Shown here: one piece after another, positions 16,178 to 23,887 of the stretch | Layout: the number at the start of each line of letters is the position of its first letter | How positions within the stretch are numbered: position 1 is the first letter of the stretch | Virus record (IMG/VR): IMGVR_UViG_3300020378_000042 | Location: 1-23,887 of that record | Source of the DNA: a virus | DNA length: 23,887 nucleotides | Strand: one strand, 5' to 3' | Program-made: the position numbers and the translations under genes | The notes under the pieces: model-generated | The model's input: only the letters and a program-made list of their open reading frames with translations | Told to the model about the DNA's origin: nothing | Databases searched by the model: none

Positions 16178-19100
16178 ATGCCACAGGAAACTAACCTCAA
16201 CGTCAGCCCATATTTTGACGATTTTGATAAGGATAACAATTTTTATAAGGTTCTATTCAAGCCTGGAACCCCTGTTCAGGCTAGAGAATTAAGCACTCTG
16301 CAGTCTATTCTGCAGAATCAGGTTGAACAGTTTGGTACACACTTTTTTAAAGAAGGTTCTAAGGTTATTCCAGGTAACCTGTCATATGATAATAACTATC
16401 AGTGTATAGAACTTGAAGATACTTTCTTAGGAATTCCAGTTGAATTATATCAAGATCAACTGCAAGGACTCAGAATCACTGGTCTCAGATCTGGTGTTAC
16501 TGCGACTGTTAGAAGAGTTCTTTCTGCGAATGATTCTGAGAGAGGAAGCATCACTCTTTATGTAAAGTATGAGAAGTCTTCTGATGACTTTGTAACAGAA
16601 AAGTTTTTTGATGGAGAAAGTCTCACCACAGATAAAGATATTGTATATGGATTAAGTGTTATTGCTGCAGGTGAATCATTTGCAAATACCATTGCATTTG
16701 GTGCAACATCGACTGGTTCAGCCATGTCGGTTGGTGATGGTGTATATTTTGTCAGAGGTACTTTTGTACAAGTTCAGAAACAAACTCTGATTCTTGATCA
16801 ATATAGTGCATTACCTTCTTATAGAATTGGTTTCAACGTTGCAGAAGAGTTCGTCACTGCAGATGAAGATCCATCTTTGAATGATAATGCTTCTGGATTT
16901 ACAAACTTTGCTGCTCCTGGTGCAGATAGACTGAAAATTTCTATCTCTCTTGCAAAGAAAGTTCTTACAGATACTCAAGATCAAAACTTTGTAGAAATTG
17001 CTCGTGTTGAAGAGGGCGTTTTACAAACGTTCCAGAAGGACACTCAATATAATCTGATCACTGATACTCTTGCAAAGAGAACTTATGATGAGTCTGGAGA
17101 TTACTATGTAAAACCATTCCAACTTTTTGCAAAAGAATCTTTAAATGATCAGATTGGAAATAAAGGTGTTTTCCTTCCAACCCAAAAAACTCAAGATGGT
17201 GGAACACCTTCGGATGATTTGATGTTGATGAAGATTTCCCCAGGTAAAGCTTATGTACGGGGATATTCTATTGAAACCATTTCTCCACAGTATTTGGATG
17301 TAGAAAAACCAAGAACTACAAAAAATATTGAACAAGAATCTGTAAGTTATTCTACAGGCGATCCACTTTTTGTTAATAATATCTTTGGCTCTCCATCCCT
17401 GGGAATTGGAACAACAGCAACTGTTTCTTTGTTGAGTGGTAGAAGATCCGATTCCGCTGGTACTCTTTCTTCAGGATCTGAAGAGATCGGTCTTGCAAGA
17501 CTTTATGATTTCAAAGCACAGTCCGCAAGTTTTGTTAATTCAGCGACCACATATGAAACTAGAATGTTTGATATCAAAACATTCACTAAAGTTACTGTAG
17601 GAACTGCAATTACATCTGTAATAGCATCTGATCACATTCAAGGTGCTAGAAGTGGCGCAACTGGATTTGTTGTAACTGGTGGTAATAACCTTACTGAATT
17701 GACTCTGATTGATGCAGCTGGTAAGTTTTTAAAAGATGAAACTATCTTAGTTAACGGCAATGCAAACGGTAGAGTAATTACCAAAGTAGTTGATTTTAAT
17801 TTTAATGATGTAAAGTCTCTTCGTAGTGCTGTTGGTGTATCAACATTTGAAGCTGACGTTGAGATTGATCAGGCTCGTCAGTTAGGTAATCTTTCGACTG
17901 GTAGTTTTCAATTAGTCAGCACTAGTGGTAATACTGGTAAGATTACAGTAGCTGGTCAAAACTTCGCAGGTATTGTTACATCTGGAAATATACTTAGTTA
18001 CAGTGTTCTGGGTAATACTGTTCCTACGTTTAACAGAATTACAGGCGTTGCAACTGATGGTTCTTTTGTCAATGTTGCCGGCGTATCCACAGTGTCTGGT
18101 GTTTGTGAGGGTGGTGTTCCTTCTGGAACAACAACTTTAAATGATGTTTTACTTAGAAGCACTACATTTGATCTTGGATCTAATAGTCTTCTGACTCCTG
18201 TTACCCACAAAAACTTAGAAAGTCTTGATGTAACTACTACCACTGTTCAATTTAGAAAACAGTATAGTAACATTAACGTTGTCAACAACTCGTTCACATC
18301 ACCGTCTGCAGGATCAAATCTTTTCTTCCAACCATTTGATGAGGAAAGATATTTCATCTCGTATGATGACGGTAGTGTTGAACCGTTAGAAGCTAGTCAG
18401 GTAACTATATCTGCTGATAAAAAGAATGTAAGTTTCGTTGGTCTCTCCAAAGCTTCTGGTAAGGCGAATCTGTTTGCTACTGTTCTGAAGGGAACTGTAA
18501 GAAATAAACAGAAAAATTTAAACACCGCAAATACTTTAATTGTTAATCGATCCAGACTCGATGCATCTGGTATCGGCACGAATACACTCAATGATGGTTT
18601 AACTTTCAGTCGAGTTTTTGGAACTAGAGTTCAAGATAGAAGAATCTCTTTGAATGTCCCAGACGTTGTAGATGTTATTGGTATTTTTGAGTCTGATGAC
18701 GCGACAGATCCTGATCTGCCAAGTCTGACTCTTGGTGCATACTCTGGGCCATCTGGTAACAACACAGATCTTATTGTCGGAGAAAAACTCACTGGAGTTG
18801 ACAGTGGAGCTGTTGCTGTTGTAGTGGAAAAACCAAACACAGTTGCTGTCGGTGTCGTTCCATTGAATGAATTAACATTTAATGATGGAGAAACTGTTAC
18901 TTCGGAACAATCTGGAGTTACTGCTCTTGTTGGTGCTTCTACAAAAGGAGATAAAAATTTAACAGATCAATACCTGTTGTTCACTAATTCCAAACCAACA
19001 TATTACGATTACTCCTTTATTCAAAGAAAGAGAGGATTTGAAGAACCTAGTAATAGACTAAAAATTGTCTTTAAGAACTTCTTTGTTAGTGCCGATGATG

Positions 19101-22100
19101 ATGGAGATTTCTACAGCGCTTCTAGTTATCCAGAAATTCATAGAAAGTTAATTCCACTAAATGTGGAAATGTCTCAAGAGGATAGAGTTCTTGACTCTGA
19201 CTTGGTTGATATTAGACCTAGAGTAAGTGCATATGATACGTCTTCCACTAAATCTCCATTTGATTTTGCTGCAAGATCTTTCGCTGGGTCTGGTGATAGT
19301 GTCCCTGATCCATTTGTTCCAGATGAATCTTTGATTGTATCTTATGATTACTATCAACCAAGACAAGACAGAGTATTCCTCGATAAGGATGGCACGTTTA
19401 GATACCTAAAAGGTGTGCCTGCGGATGATCCATCATATCCACCTTCTATTGCAGATGCTATCGAAATTGCTAAGGTAGATCTTCCTGCATATGTGTATTC
19501 AATGGATGATGTTTCTATCCAAAGGACAGAATATAAACGTTTTACAATGGCTGACATTGCAGAACTTGAGAAGAGAATTGAAAATGTAGAATATTATACT
19601 CAACTTTCGTTGTTGGAAAATGATACTGCAAATATGCAGATCACTGATGCAAACGGACTGAATAGATATAAATCTGGTTTCTTTGTTGATTCATTTAAAT
19701 CTCATGATGCACATAGTATCACTCACCCAGACTTCTCTGCCAGTATTGATGCTAATGAAGGTTATTGTAGACCAGGGCACTATACAACAGCTGTTGATTT
19801 AGTTATTGGTTCTCAGTCATTGATTGGCATCGGAACCACAGCCGATCCAACTATTGATACTAGTACCATTACTGATATTGATGGACAAAATGTAAGAAAG
19901 ACTGGTGAGTTAATTACCCTTGACTACACTGAAACTGAACTAATAAAACAGGTTTATGCGTCCAGGGTCGAAAATGTCAACCCATTCTTGATTGTTTACT
20001 ATGCGGGTGACATGAAGTTGAATCCAGACAGTGATGTCTGGGTTGATACTAAATTCCTTGATGCAAATGTTATTGAACAAACAGAAGCTTATGATGCTGT
20101 CGTTGGAGCTTTGGGTATCGATGAACAAACTGGTTTAAGTGAAATTAATTGGGGTTCTTGGGAAACCTATTGGACAGGTGAAAAAGCAGGTAAAATAAAA
20201 ACAACAGAAACTGTTAAAAATCTTGGAAAAATTCACCCAAGCAAACTTCCAAAAGGAACAAAATTAGCTACCAAACACGTAGCTAATGGTCACATGACCA
20301 GGAAGTTAAATGGTAGATGGGTTGGAAAAGGAAAAGGTGTTATTCTTAATGCGAAGTTAATCACTACTCAACAAGTACAAGAGATTACCACTACTACAAA
20401 ACAATCTAAAAAAGGTGTTCAATATAAAGTTACACCTACTGTTCAAAAGACATCTTTGGGTGAGAAGATTGTCAGTACAGATTTGATCCCATTCATGAGA
20501 AGTAGAAACATTGATGTTACTACAACTCGCATGAAACCAAGAACTCAGTTCTATGCGTTCTTCGATGGTGTTGACATGACTAAGTTCCTCACACCAAAAC
20601 TTCTTGAAATTGAAATGGTAAGTGGAGTTTTTGAGGTTGGTGAAACTGTTATCAGTGCTCCCTCAAAAGTTTTCACTGGTGGCAAATCTATTAAAGATGG
20701 TTTTACTTTTAGAGTCGCTGCACCTAACCATAAAGAAGGTCCTTATAATGCACCAACTAAGAAGTATGCATTGAATCCTTATAATCAAGATGCAGGCATC
20801 CCTGATGCATATTCAACATCTTCGACATTGTTGAATATTGATACCCATTCCATGCAAGAAGAAGCTTCGGGTGAGTTCTCTGGTTTTGCGAAGAAAAGTT
20901 CATTCCTCAAAGGAAAAACAAGTGGTGCTATTGCTAGGATAACTGAGGTTAGATTTATCTCAGATGGTCTTGGATTTGTAAGAGGTACTTTCTTCCTTCC
21001 AGAACCAAATAAAAAATCTAATCCTAAATTTGAAGTAGGAACAAAAACACTTAAACTTTCAACAAGTCAAGTTGATTCCAAAGTTGCTGGAACTGTTACT
21101 GGTTCTGCAGAAGCTAACTTCTATGCACAAGGCACATTAGAGACCAAACAAGAAGATATCATCAGCACTAAGGTTCCTAAGATTGAACACCTTACTCACG
21201 AAGAGAAGAGAGTTCTTCAAAATAAAATTACCAAGAAAATTGGCGGTGAGAAGAAACAAGTCACTGGTGTTCAATACTATGACCCTCTTGCACAAACCTT
21301 TATTGTTGAAGAGACCACAGGTGTCTATATCACATCTGTAGAAGTTTACATGCGAGATAAGGATACAGAAATTCCTTTGACCATGCAAGTCAGAACAGTT
21401 GAAACTGGTCTGCCTACTTCTAAGATTCTTCCATACAGTGTTGTTAACCTTGATCCAGATGAAGTTAACGTTTCTGAAGACGCTTCAATTCCAACCAAGT
21501 TTACTTTTGACTCTCCAGTATTCCTGACTGGAGGTGAGGAATACGCTCTGGTTCTTGTTACTCCATCAGAGAACTACACCTGTTGGATTTCTAGAATGGG
21601 TGAAGTTGATATCTCCACCGCTAATTTACCAGAAGAACAACAAGTTCTGATTAGTCAACAACCATATCTTGGTTCACTGTTCAAGTCTCAGAATGGTACG
21701 ACTTGGGATCCAAGTCAATATGAAGATATGAAGTTCACCATTTATAAGGCTGCGTTCAATACTGCACCTGGTGTTGCAAGATTCTATAGTCCACAACTTT
21801 CTGCGGGTAACAAACAAATTATCAATTTGTCACCAAACCCCATTGAAATTCTTTCAAGAAAGGCGACAGTTGGACTTGGAACTACGTTTGCTACACCTGC
21901 AAAATTTGTTCCTGGTGTCACTATAACTCAAGATGGTAATCTTACGGCATCTGCAAAACTTGTGGCTACTGCAGGTATTGCAAGTGTTGGTGGAGATACG
22001 TTCACCATCATTAATGCTGGTGTCGGATATACTCCTTCTGCAGCAAGTTTGGTTTACAATGATGTAAATCTTCCAACCTTGACTGGATCTGGTTCTGGAA

Positions 22101-23737
22101 TGGTTGGTAATGTCACCGTTGCTAATGGTCAAGTCTCTGCAGTTACCGTTACTAACGGAGGAAAGAACTTTGCCGCTGGTGACACGGTTGGTGTTGGAAC
22201 TCTTGGACTTGGAAATGGTTCTGGTGCGATTCTTGCAGTTGGTATCATCACCTCACAAAATACCCTGATTCTTGATGAAATTCAAGGTTCATTTATAACG
22301 GGTGTTGGCACTATGAGATTCGACAACGGAACTAACGTTGTTGCAATCGGTGCAGGTGTTACCATCAATTCCTTTGATATTGATTCAACTAATGATGGAC
22401 TTCACTTTAAAGTAAGACACCGTGCTCACGGTATGCACGCTTTCAACAACAGAGTTGTAATTGATGGTGTTGATAGTGATGTTCCCATTACAACCTTGAC
22501 GGCTGATTACAACAGTGATTCTACTGCAGATATTCAGGTTGTTAACTCTGCTAATTTTGCTACATTTGAAGGTGTTGGTGTTGGAACAACCAACCATGGT
22601 TATGTAAGAATTGGTGAAGAAATTATTGCATACACTGGAGTTGCTAACGGAAGTATCACTGGTATTACCACCAGAGGTATTGATAACACACAATCCTTTG
22701 ACTATGGATCTGGAAGTGAAGTTAGTAAGTACGAACTTGGTGGTGTTTCGTTGAGAAGAATCAATAAAACTCATAATATGAACAGTCCTGCTGTGACGGT
22801 TCCTAATGCAAAAGATCTTGATTACTATCACTTGAAGGTCAATATGAATGATGATGGTACGGATAGAGCTGACGGAACTTTACCAAATCGTTTCTTCAGT
22901 CGTACCAAACAGACTGGTGGTACAGATGTCACTGCTTCTCAAAACATTCAATTTGAGACTGTCACTCCAAATATCAACACGGTGACTCCTGCAGCAACAA
23001 CTGTTTCTGCAAGAATTAGAACGGTATCTGCTACAAGTATTGGTGGATCTGAGGAGTCTTTTGCAGATCAAGGATTTGAGGACATTGATATCTCTGGTCA
23101 GAATCATCTTGATACACCAAGAATGATTGCATCTAAAGTCAATGAGGTTAATCAACTTGATCTCCTGCCTGGTAACAAGTCCATGACAGTTGAGATCAAC
23201 ATGACCTCTGATGATCCAGATCTGTCACCTGTTATTGATCTGAATCGTGTCAGCACAATTCTGACAACTAACAGACTCAATAATCCTGTATCTAATTTTG
23301 CAACTGATAGAAGAGTTAAAGTTACTGGGGATGATCCAGTGGCTGCATCCTATGTTTCTAAGATGGTTGTTCTTGATAACCCAGCAACTCAAATTCTTCT
23401 TGAGTTTGCTGCATACAGAAGAGCATCTAGTGACATTAGAGCTTTCTTTAAGGTTGTGCCTGAGGGTTCCACAGAGGACTCTTTAGAAATTCCGTTTGAG
23501 TTGTTCCCAGGTAATGACAACATTGATGCAAATGGTAAAGTTATCAACTTCTCTAACAACAGTGGATTGCCTGATGAAAAAACAACTCCTAGTAACGGAT
23601 TTGAATTGAAAGACTATGCATTCAACAGTTATGAACTGCCACCATTCACTAAATTCCAAATTAAAATTGACATGGTGGGAACAAACCAAGCAGAACCACC
23701 ATTTATTGATCAACTTAGAGCAATTTCGTTAGCATAA
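16178..23737 (+). CDS. Giant DUF4815-type virion structural protein
   Basis: A 2519-residue protein. Its N-terminus (residues 9-66: VSPYFDDFDKDNNFYKVLF, then PVQARELSTLQSILQNQVEQF, then FKEGSKVIPG) is the signature of the DUF4815 family of phage virion proteins. Later landmarks are a short helical segment with KRFTMADIAELEKRIENVEY (about 1120-1139), a lysine-rich insert (about 1328-1428), FMRSRNIDV...TQFYAFFDGVDMT (about 1439-1465), DPLAQTF followed by a conserved beta domain (1702 to about 1870, including ISRMGEVDIST), Gly-x-Gly-Tyr repeats (about 1943-2010), and an EIIAYTG module near 22600. Three stretches with a SGA or SGAxG motif (near 17650, 18805 and 20925) look like another small module. 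It sits where T4 has gp9/gp10, so it may be the peripheral wedge or fibre-attachment protein; that is inference from position. The start ATG follows gp8 by six bases with a weak AAAGAA before it. The stop shares an A with the next start. Confidence 0.93.
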   Translation: MPQETNLNVSPYFDDFDKDNNFYKVLFKPGTPVQARELSTLQSILQNQVEQFGTHFFKEGSKVIPGNLSYDNNYQCIELEDTFLGIPVELYQDQLQGLRITGLRSGVTATVRRVLSANDSERGSITLYVKYEKSSDDFVTEKFFDGESLTTDKDIVYGLSVIAAGESFANTIAFGATSTGSAMSVGDGVYFVRGTFVQVQKQTLILDQYSALPSYRIGFNVAEEFVTADEDPSLNDNASGFTNFAAPGADRLKISISLAKKVLTDTQDQNFVEIARVEEGVLQTFQKDTQYNLITDTLAKRTYDESGDYYVKPFQLFAKESLNDQIGNKGVFLPTQKTQDGGTPSDDLMLMKISPGKAYVRGYSIETISPQYLDVEKPRTTKNIEQESVSYSTGDPLFVNNIFGSPSLGIGTTATVSLLSGRRSDSAGTLSSGSEEIGLARLYDFKAQSASFVNSATTYETRMFDIKTFTKVTVGTAITSVIASDHIQGARSGATGFVVTGGNNLTELTLIDAAGKFLKDETILVNGNANGRVITKVVDFNFNDVKSLRSAVGVSTFEADVEIDQARQLGNLSTGSFQLVSTSGNTGKITVAGQNFAGIVTSGNILSYSVLGNTVPTFNRITGVATDGSFVNVAGVSTVSGVCEGGVPSGTTTLNDVLLRSTTFDLGSNSLLTPVTHKNLESLDVTTTTVQFRKQYSNINVVNNSFTSPSAGSNLFFQPFDEERYFISYDDGSVEPLEASQVTISADKKNVSFVGLSKASGKANLFATVLKGTVRNKQKNLNTANTLIVNRSRLDASGIGTNTLNDGLTFSRVFGTRVQDRRISLNVPDVVDVIGIFESDDATDPDLPSLTLGAYSGPSGNNTDLIVGEKLTGVDSGAVAVVVEKPNTVAVGVVPLNELTFNDGETVTSEQSGVTALVGASTKGDKNLTDQYLLFTNSKPTYYDYSFIQRKRGFEEPSNRLKIVFKNFFVSADDDGDFYSASSYPEIHRKLIPLNVEMSQEDRVLDSDLVDIRPRVSAYDTSSTKSPFDFAARSFAGSGDSVPDPFVPDESLIVSYDYYQPRQDRVFLDKDGTFRYLKGVPADDPSYPPSIADAIEIAKVDLPAYVYSMDDVSIQRTEYKRFTMADIAELEKRIENVEYYTQLSLLENDTANMQITDANGLNRYKSGFFVDSFKSHDAHSITHPDFSASIDANEGYCRPGHYTTAVDLVIGSQSLIGIGTTADPTIDTSTITDIDGQNVRKTGELITLDYTETELIKQVYASRVENVNPFLIVYYAGDMKLNPDSDVWVDTKFLDANVIEQTEAYDAVVGALGIDEQTGLSEINWGSWETYWTGEKAGKIKTTETVKNLGKIHPSKLPKGTKLATKHVANGHMTRKLNGRWVGKGKGVILNAKLITTQQVQEITTTTKQSKKGVQYKVTPTVQKTSLGEKIVSTDLIPFMRSRNIDVTTTRMKPRTQFYAFFDGVDMTKFLTPKLLEIEMVSGVFEVGETVISAPSKVFTGGKSIKDGFTFRVAAPNHKEGPYNAPTKKYALNPYNQDAGIPDAYSTSSTLLNIDTHSMQEEASGEFSGFAKKSSFLKGKTSGAIARITEVRFISDGLGFVRGTFFLPEPNKKSNPKFEVGTKTLKLSTSQVDSKVAGTVTGSAEANFYAQGTLETKQEDIISTKVPKIEHLTHEEKRVLQNKITKKIGGEKKQVTGVQYYDPLAQTFIVEETTGVYITSVEVYMRDKDTEIPLTMQVRTVETGLPTSKILPYSVVNLDPDEVNVSEDASIPTKFTFDSPVFLTGGEEYALVLVTPSENYTCWISRMGEVDISTANLPEEQQVLISQQPYLGSLFKSQNGTTWDPSQYEDMKFTIYKAAFNTAPGVARFYSPQLSAGNKQIINLSPNPIEILSRKATVGLGTTFATPAKFVPGVTITQDGNLTASAKLVATAGIASVGGDTFTIINAGVGYTPSAASLVYNDVNLPTLTGSGSGMVGNVTVANGQVSAVTVTNGGKNFAAGDTVGVGTLGLGNGSGAILAVGIITSQNTLILDEIQGSFITGVGTMRFDNGTNVVAIGAGVTINSFDIDSTNDGLHFKVRHRAHGMHAFNNRVVIDGVDSDVPITTLTADYNSDSTADIQVVNSANFATFEGVGVGTTNHGYVRIGEEIIAYTGVANGSITGITTRGIDNTQSFDYGSGSEVSKYELGGVSLRRINKTHNMNSPAVTVPNAKDLDYYHLKVNMNDDGTDRADGTLPNRFFSRTKQTGGTDVTASQNIQFETVTPNINTVTPAATTVSARIRTVSATSIGGSEESFADQGFEDIDISGQNHLDTPRMIASKVNEVNQLDLLPGNKSMTVEINMTSDDPDLSPVIDLNRVSTILTTNRLNNPVSNFATDRRVKVTGDDPVAASYVSKMVVLDNPATQILLEFAAYRRASSDIRAFFKVVPEGSTEDSLEIPFELFPGNDNIDANGKVINFSNNSGLPDEKTTPSNGFELKDYAFNSYELPPFTKFQIKIDMVGTNQAEPPFIDQLRAISLA
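20160..20460 (+). other. Lysine-rich, A-rich insert in the DUF4815 protein
   Basis: Residues about 1328-1428 are strongly basic and very poor in Asp/Glu (for example GKIHPSKLPKGTKLATKH and RWVGKGKGV), and the DNA is conspicuously A-rich. It separates the acidic, Trp-containing NWGSWETYW stretch from the recognisable FMRSRNIDV block. It contains a 9-bp inverted repeat (20263-20287). Its function is unknown. Confidence 0.65.
20263..20287 (+). other. 9-bp perfect inverted repeat in the lysine-rich insert
   Basis: Arms ATTAGCTAC (20263-20271) and GTAGCTAAT (20279-20287) surround a seven-base loop, CAAACAC. It lies within coding sequence for LATKHVANG. No T-run follows, so it is not a terminator. 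Confidence 0.45.
22000..22200 (+). repeat. Gly-x-Gly-Tyr repeat pair in the DUF4815 protein
   Basis: TIINAGVGYTPS and VTVTNGGKNFAAGD flank a Gly/Ser-rich stretch (GSGSGMVGNV). This is the same two-copy arrangement seen in gp8 (15233-15465) and repeated many times in the giant protein. Confidence 0.72.
22540..22740 (+). repeat. EIIAYTG module in the DUF4815 protein
   Basis: The stretch runs from NSANFATFEGVGVG through YVRIGEEIIAYTGVANGSI and TTRGID to GSEVSKY. It follows the pattern I-x-x-EII-x-YTG ... RG ... G-x-x-V and parallels giant-protein copies at about 2769-2970 (LKIDDEIITYTGIG ... IRG) and 11870-12060 (IKINDEFMKIDTVG ... VKRAQLN), with a looser copy at about 3460-3670 (VTSYTGKTSN). 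Confidence 0.65.
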
Positions 23738-23887
23738 TGTCTGATTTTATTCCCGTTGAGGGTCGGTCTCATCTCTATAGAGATGCCGACTCTCATGCAA
23801 TTGTCAATCGCGATAAGACAGCATATCGTGAATATATGGCTAGAAAGAAAGCCTTGGAAAAGAAAAATTCTGAATTTGATACAATGA
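23737..23887 (+). CDS. Hypothetical structural-cluster protein, 3' end outside the window
   Basis: The first 50 codons of a gene whose ATG shares its A with the stop of the DUF4815 gene (TAATG), so it belongs to the same transcript and is probably translated by coupling. It begins MSDFIPVEGRSHLYRD, then AIVNRDKTAYREYMARKK and a charged, Lys/Glu-rich stretch that looks helical or coiled-coil forming. Small proteins with a similar start (a Val-Pro-containing N-terminus, then a LYRD-like motif and an Ile-Val/Ile-Asn-x-(D/N)-K segment) are common in T4-like cyanophages as uncharacterised proteins; this comparison is from memory. I assign no function. Confidence 0.85.
   Translation, partial: MSDFIPVEGRSHLYRDADSHAIVNRDKTAYREYMARKKALEKKNSEFDTM
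23762..23790 (+). other. Bulged stem-loop at the start of the last gene
   Basis: CATCTCTATAGAGATG (23770-23785) is a perfect 16-base palindrome. Just outside it, GTCGG (23762-23766) pairs with CCGAC (23786-23790), with TCT left as a three-base bulge on the 5' side. As RNA this gives 11 paired positions and a UAUA loop, 26 bases inside the gene. No T-run follows, so it is not a typical terminator. Confidence 0.5.

Overview
The window is a block of late, virion-structural genes from a T4-like contractile-tail phage, most likely a marine cyanophage infecting Synechococcus or Prochlorococcus (Kyanoviridae type). Three things support this: the order baseplate wedge gp25 - gp6 - giant protein - gp8 - giant DUF4815 protein; two CTAAATA sequences that resemble the T4-type late promoter and stand in front of gp25 and gp8; and AT-rich sequence (about 60% by eye). 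The host is inferred. No photosynthesis or other host-derived gene is present to confirm it.

Layout. Bases 1-66 are a short leader with a late-promoter-like motif. Then, all on the + strand and nearly without gaps: gp25 (67-465), gp6 (465-2495, sharing one base in TAATG), a 4019-residue giant (2512-14571), a second late-promoter-like motif (14574-14580), gp8 (14600-16171), a 2519-residue DUF4815-type protein (16178-23737), and the first 50 codons of another gene (23737 onward, again TAATG). The two giants take up about 82% of the window. I see no convincing minus-strand gene, RNA gene, CRISPR array or insertion element.

How the genes work together. In T4, gp25, gp6, gp7 and gp8 build the six wedges of the baseplate, and gp10 with gp9/gp11 carries the fibres. 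The order here is collinear with T4 6-7-8-9-10. Near its N-terminus the giant carries a segment that resembles the conserved C-terminal region of T4 gp7 as I recall it, so I read it as a hugely enlarged gp7 counterpart. Most of its length is repeat modules plus one YHYH-type domain. The DUF4815 protein sits where gp9/gp10 lie in T4 and is probably a large peripheral baseplate or fibre-related component.

Main point of interest. Several small repeat families (Gly-x-Gly-Tyr strand repeats, His-Gly-Phe modules, His-Asp-Gly modules, 'EII-YTG' modules and GIGST turns) make up most of the giant. Some of the same families also occur in the DUF4815 protein, and the Gly-x-Gly-Tyr module is inserted into gp8. 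This suggests repeat modules that spread or were exchanged between neighbouring baseplate genes. At RNA level there are strong inverted repeats just inside the start of the giant gene and just inside the start of the last gene.
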